From positions 65,960 through 129,959 of the forward strand of contig NZ_KV789188.1 of NCBI RefSeq assembly GCF_001807485.1: a DNA stretch of 64,000 nucleotides, read 5' to 3'. The translations under genes were made by a program, and so were the position numbers. Shown here in pieces: positions 47,472-55,586 of this stretch. The number at the start of each line of letters is the position of its first letter. The stretch's first letter is position 1. This DNA is from Corynebacterium sp. HMSC08A12. GTDB lineage: Bacteria > Actinomycetota > Actinomycetes > Mycobacteriales > Mycobacteriaceae. The notes under the pieces are model-generated. The model saw only the letters and a list, made by a program, of their open reading frames with translations. It searched no databases and had not been told where the DNA came from.

Positions 47472-48310
47472 GCGCTGACCAGCAGCCGAATGGCACAGAG
47501 AACCAGTTCAACGTGCGGCCCGGTGACGTGATCTTCCAGGCGCCCGCCGTGGTTGTGGATCCGGAAGGCTACCTGGACACCGCCGACATCGAGCCCGCAC
47601 ACCTGGAGGCGTTCGTGGATGCCTTCGGCACTTCCCCCGGTGTGCTCGCCGTGCCGGGGCTGCCCGGCGCGGACGCGCTACTCGTGCTGGAAGTTCAGGA
47701 CGACCCGGATGCCGGCGGTGCCACCATCGTGGCTGTCCGCTTGGGCCTCATGAGCAGCGAAGCCGTTGCCAATCACCTGCCCTCTCTAGCGGAGAAGCTC
47801 ACCAAGCCGAAGGTCTTCTTCATCGGCGGCGACAACGAACCCGTCGTGCTTGCCGTCGGCCTGTTGGACGCTGACCGTTTGGAGCTGGACGCTGCGGGCG
47901 CCTCTGCGGCGAGCAGCAATGGTGAAGCGGCGAGCGGCAGCCCTGAAGCCCCCGCCCCCAGCAGCCCTGAAGCCAACGCGGCCCCTGCCGCCCGCTTCGG
48001 CGCGCGCGGGCAGTTCATGCTGATCAGCACCGCCGAAGAGGCACCCAGCGTGGACGAGCAGGTAGCGCAGGTTGTCGGCCACGTGGATCCCTCCATGCTG
48101 CGCGGCCTGCGGCTCTTCCACAGCTACGTCCTCCTCAACGACGCCGACGTGCGCGGCTGGCTGGATTCCGGGATTGCCGGCCTCCAGGACGCAACCGCAG
48201 AAGATGTGTTCACGGACCGACCGGCGGAGACGTGGCGTCAGATTATGAAGAACAGCCCCTTCCCCAAGAACCTGTTCGCAACCTGGGCGAGCCACCCGGA
48301 GCGCAACTAA
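47468..48310 (+). CDS. Divergent YqgE/AlgH-like (UPF0301-type) protein
   Basis: The protein has 280 residues from GTG 47468, which overlaps the pcnA stop. The C-terminal part, RLFHSYVLLNDADVRGWLDSG, then DVFTDRPAETWRQIMKN and ATWASHPERN, follows the YqgE/AlgH pattern (gyaGW-gqLe, DvF-p-LWr-vLr-q, yP-P). The N-terminal half and an Ala/Ser/Pro-rich linker (about 140-185) are poorly matched. The function of the family is unknown. It is in an apparent operon with pcnA and azlC (0-nt spacing). Confidence 0.6.
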   Translation: MSADQQPNGTENQFNVRPGDVIFQAPAVVVDPEGYLDTADIEPAHLEAFVDAFGTSPGVLAVPGLPGADALLVLEVQDDPDAGGATIVAVRLGLMSSEAVANHLPSLAEKLTKPKVFFIGGDNEPVVLAVGLLDADRLELDAAGASAASSNGEAASGSPEAPAPSSPEANAAPAARFGARGQFMLISTAEEAPSVDEQVAQVVGHVDPSMLRGLRLFHSYVLLNDADVRGWLDSGIAGLQDATAEDVFTDRPAETWRQIMKNSPFPKNLFATWASHPERN

Positions 48311-49063
48311 ATGGCCGCGAGCAGCACCCACCGCGACAGGAACGCTGACTGGCGCGCCGGGATCGCCGACGCCTGGCCCGTGGCCTTGGGCATGGTGCCG
48401 CTGGGCCTGGCCTTTGGCCTGCTGATCACCCAGGTCGGCTTCGCCTGGTGGTGGGCGCCGATTTTCTCCTTCGTCATCTACGCGGGCTCCATGGAGTTCC
48501 TGGCGGTGTCGCTGGTCACGGGTGGCGTGGGTCCGCTGAGCGCGGCGCTGTACGGGTTCCTGGTGAACTTCCGCCACGCCTTCTACGCCCTGAACTACCC
48601 CATCGCCCAGGTGCGCGGCTGGCTGGCCAGGGCTTATGGCATCTATGCGCTGACAGATGAGACGTATGCGATCCTCGCCGCCCGGCGCGACGCGAAGTGG
48701 TCGACTGCCCGCGTGATGGCGGTGCAGATTCTGCTGCAGATCGGCTGGGTCGGCGGTGGTGTGCTCGGCGCGCTGTTCGGCAGCGCCCTGCCCTTCGAGA
48801 TCCAGGGCATGGAGTTTGCGCTGATCGCCCTGTTCACGGTGCTGGCGATCGAGGCTTTCGTGAGCTTCAAGGACCTCTCCCTGCCGATCGTGGCGGCGCT
48901 ATGCGGGCTGGTCGGCCTGCTGATCTCGCCGGACAACATGCTGATGATCGGCATGAGCCTGTACTTTGTGAGCCTCATCGTGCGTTTCCTGTGCCCGCCG
49001 CTGGACCGCGCGCTGCGGCTGAAGGTCGGCGCGGATAACGCTGCCTCCCGGGAGGTGGAGTAG
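48311..49063 (+). CDS. brnF: Branched-chain amino-acid exporter large subunit (AzlC/BrnF)
   Basis: The protein has 250 residues with about seven membrane helices. It shows AzlC-family features WPVALGMVPLGLAFGLLITQVGF near the N-terminus and GFLVNFRHAFYALNY, a conserved charged loop. With the small partner it exports Leu, Ile, Val and Met in C. glutamicum (BrnFE). It begins right at the preceding stop and is followed directly by the small subunit. No Lrp gene is adjacent, unlike the C. glutamicum locus. Confidence 0.93.
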   Translation: MAASSTHRDRNADWRAGIADAWPVALGMVPLGLAFGLLITQVGFAWWWAPIFSFVIYAGSMEFLAVSLVTGGVGPLSAALYGFLVNFRHAFYALNYPIAQVRGWLARAYGIYALTDETYAILAARRDAKWSTARVMAVQILLQIGWVGGGVLGALFGSALPFEIQGMEFALIALFTVLAIEAFVSFKDLSLPIVAALCGLVGLLISPDNMLMIGMSLYFVSLIVRFLCPPLDRALRLKVGADNAASREVE

Positions 49064-49456
49064 ATGCCCACCACCACTGCCGCGCTTGCTGCGCCCGCCG
49101 TACACCTACAGGCCGCCGCGGGTCTCCCCGCGGGCGTGGAGCTCGGCCCCACCCTCGCGATTCTCGGCTCGATATTCATGGTTACGCTCGCCCTGCGCGG
49201 CCTGCCTTTCGCCGCGCTGCGCTTCTTCCGCGAATCCGACCTGGTCGCCTGGCTGGGCCTGGCCATGCCCGTTGGCGTGATGACCCTCCTGGTCGTCTAC
49301 ACCGTCTCCGGCCAGGCCGACGCGCCGGGTGGCTTCGCGGCGGTCGCCATCGCCCTGACCTTCACCGTCGCCCTGCACCTCTGGCGCCGCTCGGCCACGT
49401 TGTCGATCTTGCTGGGCACGGTGCTGTATCTGGTGCTGGTGAACCTTATTTTTTGA
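49064..49456 (+). CDS. brnE: Branched-chain amino-acid exporter small subunit (AzlD/BrnE)
   Basis: The protein has 130 residues with four membrane helices and AzlD family features: ALRGLPFAALRFFRESDLVAWLGLAMPVGVMTLLVVY and LHLWRRSATLSILLGTVLYLVLVN. It starts immediately after brnF. An Ala-rich N-terminal 25 residues is not typical and a later start is possible. The last codons overlap a dispersed GGCGTCA-type motif (49449-49460). Confidence 0.92.
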   Translation: MPTTTAALAAPAVHLQAAAGLPAGVELGPTLAILGSIFMVTLALRGLPFAALRFFRESDLVAWLGLAMPVGVMTLLVVYTVSGQADAPGGFAAVAIALTFTVALHLWRRSATLSILLGTVLYLVLVNLIF

Positions 49457-49504
49457 CGCCCCCTCCCCCGCCGCACCTAGCCCCAGCACCGTAGAATAGC
49501 GCCC

Positions 49505-50065
49505 ATGCCGACCCCTGATTTCATCGTTGAACTGCGCAAGAAAATCGGCCACGACGAGCTGTGGCTGCCCGGCGTGACGGCCATTGTCATCCGAGACGTC
49601 CCAGAGGACGCACCCATCTGGGCCGTGCCGGAGGTGCTGTTGGTGAAGCGCGCCGACGACGGTCAGTGGACCCCCGTGACGGGGATCGTGGACCCGCGGG
49701 AGCAGCCGCACCTGGCGGCCATCCGCGAGGTGCGAGAGGAAACTGGCCTGCACGTGCAGGTGGATGCGCTGCTGGGCGTGGGCCAGGTCGGCCCCGTGGA
49801 ATACCCGAATGGGGATGTGACCAGCTACGTGGACACCACCGTTCGCTGCACCGTGATTCCCGACCCCGAGACCGGCGAGTTCAATGACGAGCCGGTGATC
49901 GGCGACGACGAGTCCACGCAGGTGGGCTGGTATTCGATCTCCCAGATGCCGCCGATGCAGCCGCGCTTCCGCCTGGTGATTGCCGACGCGGTGGCGCAGA
50001 TGAAGCACCCGGCGGGCTTCCGCCCGCGCATGGGCTACGTGAAGCGGCTGCAGAAGCCGGAATAG
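49505..50065 (+). CDS. Nudix hydrolase
   Basis: The protein has 186 residues with one Nudix domain; the box is GIVDPREQPHLAAIREVREETGL (residues about 60-82). DELWLPGVTAIVI and a C-terminal helix RFRLVIADAVAQM are typical of actinobacterial MutT-like proteins of unknown substrate. TAGAAT (49492-49497) lies 7 nt before the ATG, so it is probably leaderless. It converges on the SBF-like gene. Confidence 0.92.
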   Translation: MPTPDFIVELRKKIGHDELWLPGVTAIVIRDVPEDAPIWAVPEVLLVKRADDGQWTPVTGIVDPREQPHLAAIREVREETGLHVQVDALLGVGQVGPVEYPNGDVTSYVDTTVRCTVIPDPETGEFNDEPVIGDDESTQVGWYSISQMPPMQPRFRLVIADAVAQMKHPAGFRPRMGYVKRLQKPE

Positions 50066-50086
50066 GCGCAGTAGGCGCCCGCGCGG

Positions 50087-51100
50087 CTACCAGGTGTGCG
50101 CGCCCGTAGTCTTCCCGCCCTCGGGGAAGCGCGCGGCATAGGTGCTGGCACGCAAGGAGCAGATCACCAGCTGCACCTGGTGGAAGATCATCAGCGGCAG
50201 GATCATCATGCCCAGGCTCGCCCCGCCGAACATCACCGCCGCCATCGGTAGCCCCGAGGCCAGGGACTTCTTGGTGCCAGCGAACTGGATGGCCACCTGG
50301 TCGGCGTAGTTGAATCCCAGTTTCCGCGAGGTCACGCTCGTCACGCCCAGCATCAGATGCACCAGCGCGATGGAGCCCAGCACCAGGCCCAGAATCGTCA
50401 GCCAGTTGACGGAACCCCACACGCCGGAGACGATGCCCTCCGAGAAGCTGACGTACACCACCAGGCCGATGGAGATCTGGTCCACCTTTTTCGTCGCCTT
50501 GGAGGCCGCGAACTTGAACACCCACCTGCGCAGCAGCTGGCCGATGGCAAACGGCAGCAGTAGCTGGACTCCGATGTCGAGGAACGTGGTGGCGTCAATA
50601 TGAAAGCCTTCCGAAGAAGACATCAGCAGCAGCACCAGCAACGGTGTGAAAAGAACTCCCAGCAGGCTAGAGACGCTGGCCGCGACGATCGAGGCGGCGA
50701 CGTGGCCGCGCGCGATGCTGGTGAAGGCGACGGAGGATTGCACCGTCGATGGCACGAGGGTGCAGAAGAGAATGCCCAGGTAAAGCTCGTTTCCGACGAC
50801 CGCCTTCAGCGGCATCATCGCCACGCCGATCAGCGGGAAGACCACGAAGGTAAACGCCATGATCAGCAGGTGCAGCCGCCAGTGCATCAGGCCCTTCAGG
50901 GCCTCCTGCGGCGACAGGCGCGCGCCGTAGAGGAAAAACAGGAACGCGATGGCGACCTTCGTGATGGTGTTGGCGACATCCGCCGCCTCGCCGCGCACGG
51001 GCACAATGATCGCCGCGACGACCGCGATGACGATCAGGACGATGAGGAAGTCCGGCCGGTAGTTAATGATGCGGTGCCATAGCGACTGTTTTTCTACCAT
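50087..51100 (-). CDS. Bile acid:sodium symporter-like membrane protein (SBF_like)
   Basis: The protein has 337 residues with about ten membrane helices of the YfeH/SBF_like group: LFFLYGARLSPQEAL, CTLVPSTVQSSVAFTSIA (crossing motif) and QFAGTKKSLASGLPMA. Substrates of this group are mostly unknown organic anions. It lies 132 nt downstream of the MFS gene of the nucleoside cluster, on the same strand, but with its own dispersed motif copy and probably its own promoter. Confidence 0.9.
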   Translation of the reverse strand: MVEKQSLWHRIINYRPDFLIVLIVIAVVAAIIVPVRGEAADVANTITKVAIAFLFFLYGARLSPQEALKGLMHWRLHLLIMAFTFVVFPLIGVAMMPLKAVVGNELYLGILFCTLVPSTVQSSVAFTSIARGHVAASIVAASVSSLLGVLFTPLLVLLLMSSSEGFHIDATTFLDIGVQLLLPFAIGQLLRRWVFKFAASKATKKVDQISIGLVVYVSFSEGIVSGVWGSVNWLTILGLVLGSIALVHLMLGVTSVTSRKLGFNYADQVAIQFAGTKKSLASGLPMAAVMFGGASLGMMILPLMIFHQVQLVICSLRASTYAARFPEGGKTTGAHTW

Positions 51101-51232
51101 GGGTCTTTATCTTATTGACGCCCTCGCCTCCGCGAACCTTGACCGTCCACAACGGGCCAGGCGCGGGTGGGGTGGGCGCCTGCGGGGGCCGGGGCGCAGA
51201 GTGGTGCGTGGACCCGCGCGCGGCGCCGGGGG

Positions 51233-52714
51233 TTAGACGATGGCGCGGTCGAGCTCCGCGACGGTCTGCTTCGGGATCAGCGCCGCCACGGCCGCGGCGA
51301 TGCCGAGGATCACCGCGGCGACGATGAACGCGGTGATATAACCCGCGGCAGAATCCGAGCCCTGCGGGGAGCCCGCGACCTGGAAGACCGGCAGCACGGC
51401 GAAGGACACGCCCGCGCCCAGGTTGAAGGCTGCGGAGTTCATGCCGGGCAGGAAGCCCTCGTTATCCTTCGGGGAGTTCATCACGCCCAGGTTGTTGATG
51501 ACGATGTTGCCGATACCCGCGTAGGTGACACCCAGCAGGATCACTGTGATGATCAGCACCGGCAGCGAGTGCACGCCGACGAACGCCAGAGCCAGCATGA
51601 GGGCCGCACTGGCGAGGTTGGCGATGATGATCAGCCGTCCGTAGCCGACCCTCGGTGCCCAGCGTCCAGCGAAGGGGCCGACGGCCCAGCCGATGAGGGC
51701 GTAGGGGGTCAGCAGCCACAGGGAGGCCTTGTCGGCCTCCAGGCCGAAGCCCGCATCCGGGTTTTGCGCCAGGGAGATAGCCAGGCCGTTGACCGCGGCG
51801 AACACGCCGGTCATGGTCAGCACCGTGGTGGCCAGCAGCGCCCAGGTGTGGCGGCGGGCCAGGTACTTCGGGGCGACCAGCGGCTGGTCGTGGCGGTTTT
51901 CGTACTTCCAGAAGGCCAGGAAGACGACCGCGCCGACGATGAACATGGCGATGACGTACAGCCAGTTCGCTGCCCCGGCCTTGCCTGCCTCGTTGACGCC
52001 CAACGTGATGGACAGCACCGATACCACCAGCAGAGCAGCGCCCGCCCAGTCCATCTTCACGTTGTCCGACGGCTTGGATTCCGGTGCGCCGAAGGCAACG
52101 ACCAGGGTGGCGATGATGCCAATGATGGCGATGAGCCAGAAGACGGAGCGGAAGCCCCACTGCTCGGCCATCCAGCCGGCCAGGATCACGTCGATGCCAG
52201 CGACGCCGCCGTTGATGGCGGCGAGCAGACCCATGAGGGTGCCCAGGCGGACCTCCTCCTTGACCTGGCTGCGCAGGATGATCAGGGTCATGGGGATCGT
52301 CGGCCCGGCGATGCCCTGCATGGCGCGGGCGACCATCAGCACGCCAATGTTCGGCGCCAGCGCGGCAATGAGACCGCCGAGGGACATCACGCCCAGCATG
52401 ATGACGAGGATCTTCCGGCGGCCGACAATGTCGGACAGTCGCGGCAGGAACAGACCGCACATGGCTCCACCGGTGAAGAAGGCGGTCTGGGTAAGACCCG
52501 TGGCAGCCTCGTCGGTGTTCAGCTCGCGAGCCATGGTCGCCAACACCGGCGAGAGCATGGAGGCGTTCAGCTGAAACGCGACGGCCGCGGTGATCAGCAC
52601 CGTCATCAACAGGCCGATGCCGCCGGGGCGGGAGTCGACCGGATCCGGCGAGGTTGCCGCAGCTGCGGCAGGGGCCGACGATGCGGCCGCGGGGTTCGGG
52701 TTGTTGGAGTTCAT
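51233..52714 (-). CDS. MFS transporter of the nucleoside cluster (UriT-like)
   Basis: The protein has 493 residues with 14 predicted helices (DHA2-like): loop motif DIVGRRK, FTGGAMCGLFLPRL, and a long N-terminal Ala/Pro-rich tail. Its place next to a nucleoside hydrolase and ribokinase matches rbsK1-uriT-uriH of C. glutamicum, where UriT imports uridine and related nucleosides. That role is inferred from context; a drug exporter cannot be excluded. The 100-nt leader contains CAATTG words that form a small palindrome. Confidence 0.8.
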   Translation of the reverse strand: MNSNNPNPAAASSAPAAAAATSPDPVDSRPGGIGLLMTVLITAAVAFQLNASMLSPVLATMARELNTDEAATGLTQTAFFTGGAMCGLFLPRLSDIVGRRKILVIMLGVMSLGGLIAALAPNIGVLMVARAMQGIAGPTIPMTLIILRSQVKEEVRLGTLMGLLAAINGGVAGIDVILAGWMAEQWGFRSVFWLIAIIGIIATLVVAFGAPESKPSDNVKMDWAGAALLVVSVLSITLGVNEAGKAGAANWLYVIAMFIVGAVVFLAFWKYENRHDQPLVAPKYLARRHTWALLATTVLTMTGVFAAVNGLAISLAQNPDAGFGLEADKASLWLLTPYALIGWAVGPFAGRWAPRVGYGRLIIIANLASAALMLALAFVGVHSLPVLIITVILLGVTYAGIGNIVINNLGVMNSPKDNEGFLPGMNSAAFNLGAGVSFAVLPVFQVAGSPQGSDSAAGYITAFIVAAVILGIAAAVAALIPKQTVAELDRAIV

Positions 52715-52814
52715 GGGCGGCTCCGATTCAACGTCAATTGAAAACCAATTGGGGTTCTAATAGTTGCAGCTAGAACTTTAAGCGATGAATGCGCGCCTGA
52801 CTAGAACCGCCTAA

Positions 52815-53849
52815 CTAGAATCCCGTACTCCCGATGCGCTGTAGTGCGTCGACCAGCAGGTTCCAGAAGCGCTCCGCGTCGACATCCACGGCCACGCGGG
52901 TGCGCAGGTTAGCGCCCGCTGCGGTGGCGGAGGCGGGGGCGTCAATATCAGAATCATCCGCCGTGCCCAGCGCCGTCGGGTCCTGCCCGCCATCCTGGCT
53001 ACCCCAGGTGCGCCGCAAGTCCACGACCGTCGCCCCGCGCGTCAGCTCGCCCTTGGTCTCCACGTCGATCGGCGCCAGGATTGTGCGCACGACCTGCGGG
53101 TCTGCCACGGCCGCGACGGCCAGCGGGTCGTGCATCGGCGGGCCGGGGTAGTGCCGCTCCTTCATGTACGCGCCGCCGAAGAACTCCACCAGCTCCGCGA
53201 TGAACTTCGCCACGTCCGTGTCGACCTCCGCCAGCTGAGCCATCCGCTGCGGCGTGGCCAGCACCTTGTGCGTGACATCCAACCCGACCATCGTCACCGG
53301 CCAGCCCGCGCCGAACACGATCTTCGCGGCCTCCGGGTCGGCCAGGATGTTGAACTCGGCGCTCGGGGTCATGTTGCCAGCGTGGTGCGCACCACCCATC
53401 AGGGTGACGCCACCTACGCGCTCCACCAGCTCGGGATACATGCGGGCGAACAGGGCGATGTTGGTCAGCGCCCCCGTGGGGACGAGGGTGACGGTCCCCG
53501 GCTCGTTGTCGCGGATAATGTCCGCGATGAGGTTCACCGCGTGGCGGGGATCCAGCTCGGCCCCGGCGGCGGGCAGCTGCGGGCCGTCCAGGCCGCTATC
53601 CCCGTGGATTTCCTCCGGAATGATCTGCGGCGCCACCAGCGGGCGATCCGCCCCGGCAGCGAAGGGAATGCCAGTGATGTTGCCGACGCGCGCCAGTGCC
53701 AGGGCGTTCTTGGTGACCTTCTCCAGCGTCTGGTTGCCCGCCACCGTCGTGACCGCCAGCAGATCCAGGTTCGGGTTTCCCCAGGCCAGGAGCATGGCGA
53801 TTGCGTCGTCGTGCCCCGGATCGCAGTCCAGGATGATCTTCTGAGTCAT
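52815..53849 (-). CDS. uriH: Ribonucleoside hydrolase (UriH-like)
   Basis: The protein has 344 residues. The N-terminal DCDPGHDDAIAML is the calcium and ribose site of inosine-uridine nucleoside hydrolases; further features are FAAGADRPL and MGGAHHAGNMTPSAEFNILADPEAA. It splits ribonucleosides into base and ribose. Ribose is then used by the ribokinase whose gene ends 1 nt upstream. A Ser/Asp insert (GSQDGGQDPTALGTADDSD) near residue 285 is unusual. Confidence 0.93.
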   Translation of the reverse strand: MTQKIILDCDPGHDDAIAMLLAWGNPNLDLLAVTTVAGNQTLEKVTKNALALARVGNITGIPFAAGADRPLVAPQIIPEEIHGDSGLDGPQLPAAGAELDPRHAVNLIADIIRDNEPGTVTLVPTGALTNIALFARMYPELVERVGGVTLMGGAHHAGNMTPSAEFNILADPEAAKIVFGAGWPVTMVGLDVTHKVLATPQRMAQLAEVDTDVAKFIAELVEFFGGAYMKERHYPGPPMHDPLAVAAVADPQVVRTILAPIDVETKGELTRGATVVDLRRTWGSQDGGQDPTALGTADDSDIDAPASATAAGANLRTRVAVDVDAERFWNLLVDALQRIGSTGF

Positions 53850-53850
53850 T

Positions 53851-54780
53851 TTATGCGTCTCCTAGTCGACGGATTTCGTTCTCGGTGGCGTAGCTGCCCG
53901 CTGCGCCGCGCTTCTGCGTGGCGAGAGCCCCGGCCGCCGCGCCCAGCGTGCACGCATCCACCAGGTTCTCCCCCTGCGCCAGCGCCGCCGCGAGCGTGCC
54001 GCAGAACGCATCGCCTGCACCAGTGGTATCCACGACGCGCTCGACGTAGACGGCGGGGATGTGCACCGGTTCGGCGTCACCCTCCAAGATCATGGCTCCA
54101 CGCTGCCCCAAGGTAACCACCACAGAGCGAGCGATGGGGCGCAGGCGCTCCAGCAGCTCCTCGATGGGCGTGCCGGGGGCGGCGTCGAGCACCGCGGCGG
54201 CCTCGCCCTCATTCAGCACCAGGGGGTCGGCCGCGGCGAGCAGGTCGGGGTCGCGCGTGGTCACGGGCGCGAGGTTCAGCACCAGCCGCGAGTCCGAATT
54301 CGCCACCAGCTTCGGCAGCTCCGCGCTGTGCTCGGGGGTCAGTTCGCCCTGCGCAAGCACGATAGGTACGGGTCCCTGGCGGCGCAATTCCTCCACGGTT
54401 TCACGTTGCTGAGCCGGGCTGACCAGCTCGTTTGCGCCCGAGGTGACGATGATGATGTTCTCGCCGCTCGGGTCGTTCATGATGAACGCGCGGCCGGTTG
54501 GCTGCCGGCTACTTACGATGTAGTCGGTGTTCACACCGTGTTCGCGCAGCTCTTTGATCGCGAGTTCGCCCTGCGGATCGGTGCCCACCGCAGATAGAAG
54601 GACGGTATTGACGCCCAAGTGTGCGCAGGCTGCCGCCTGATTGGCGCCCTTTCCGCCCAGCCCCTCTATGCCGGGTTCTGCGATGGTTGTTTCCCCTGGT
54701 TGGGGGAAGTTCTGGACGGTGACGAAGGTGTCGACGTTGGTGGTGCCGGATACGACGACGGTGGCGTTGGAGTCTCTCAT
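53851..54780 (-). CDS. rbsK: Ribokinase (PfkB family)
   Basis: The protein has 309 residues from ATG 54780 (frame open to 55056, but the extra part is Arg-rich and unlike the family). It has GGKGANQAAACAHLG near the N-terminus and the C-terminal anion-hole motif DTTGAGDAFCGTLAAALAQG with the catalytic Asp. It phosphorylates ribose to ribose-5-phosphate. It is first gene of the rbsK-uriH-MFS cluster. The UriR LacI-type regulator usual at this locus is not present here. Confidence 0.93.
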   Translation of the reverse strand: MRDSNATVVVSGTTNVDTFVTVQNFPQPGETTIAEPGIEGLGGKGANQAAACAHLGVNTVLLSAVGTDPQGELAIKELREHGVNTDYIVSSRQPTGRAFIMNDPSGENIIIVTSGANELVSPAQQRETVEELRRQGPVPIVLAQGELTPEHSAELPKLVANSDSRLVLNLAPVTTRDPDLLAAADPLVLNEGEAAAVLDAAPGTPIEELLERLRPIARSVVVTLGQRGAMILEGDAEPVHIPAVYVERVVDTTGAGDAFCGTLAAALAQGENLVDACTLGAAAGALATQKRGAAGSYATENEIRRLGDA

Positions 54781-54875
54781 GGTTCCCCAGAATACTGGGT
54801 TGCCGGGCGCGGTGGAGCTGCGGCGACGGGTGCAGTGGTGCTGGGCTAGGCCCGTGTGGGGTCTTGCGCTGGATT

Positions 54876-55502
54876 CTACGCTGGGTTCTGGGCCGAGTCT
54901 TGCGCCGAGGCGGCCCGCTGGGCGGCCTCCCAGTCCACGCCGCCGCCCTCGCAGGAGCCGTTCAGCGAGCAGCTGCCGCACGCCTGACCGCTTGCGCACG
55001 CCTCCGCGCTCACCGCGCCAGCTTCGGCGCCGACGCCAGAGCCGTCGGAACAGCAAGCGCCAGCGGAGTCGGAAGCGCCGGGGGCCTCGCTGGAATCGTC
55101 GCAGCAGGAGTCCGAGGTGGCGTCACCGCTAGAGCAACAAGAAGAATTGGCGGCCTCGAGCTGGGCGGCACGGGCGTCCAGGCGCGCGACGGCGTGGGCG
55201 CCCAACGCGGAGCCCAGGCCGATCAAGAAAGCGGCACCGACCAGCAACAATGCAAATACCAGCCACATCCAACCGCTCACCTTCAGGGTGATCAGCGCCG
55301 CGCCGAGGAACGCCGCACCAGCTCCCATCCAGGCAGGGCCGACGATGCGGTGCGCGGTGTTCCAGAGCTCCTCGGTCTTGCGAACCTCCGGAATGCGCAG
55401 GCCAACGACCGGATTACCCGGCAACTTCCCCACAGCCCCCAGCAGACCCGCGATGAAAAAGGCCAGGCCCACGACTACCAACACAACGGTCAACACGATC
55501 AT
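54876..55502 (-). CDS. SdpI-family membrane protein with Cys-rich tail
   Basis: The protein has 208 residues from ATG 55502, chosen because TAGACT (55510-55515) lies 7 nt upstream (leaderless). The first 120 residues hold three or four membrane helices and the SdpI pattern GNPVVGLRIPEVRKTEELWNTAHRIVG. The C-terminal tail (about 130-195) has nine or more Cys in CC and CxxC arrangements (SSCCSSG, DSCCDDS, GACCSDG, ACGSCSLNGSC), suggesting metal binding (inference). SdpI proteins give immunity to the SdpC toxin in Bacillus; other members are uncharacterised. Confidence 0.8.
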   Translation of the reverse strand: MIVLTVVLVVVGLAFFIAGLLGAVGKLPGNPVVGLRIPEVRKTEELWNTAHRIVGPAWMGAGAAFLGAALITLKVSGWMWLVFALLLVGAAFLIGLGSALGAHAVARLDARAAQLEAANSSCCSSGDATSDSCCDDSSEAPGASDSAGACCSDGSGVGAEAGAVSAEACASGQACGSCSLNGSCEGGGVDWEAAQRAASAQDSAQNPA

Positions 55503-55586
55503 GCGAAACAGTCTATTACTGCAGGTGGCCAACAAGCCAAACGCAATAACCTGCCCTGTCCAGACGACCTACTAGACTGTTAAAAC

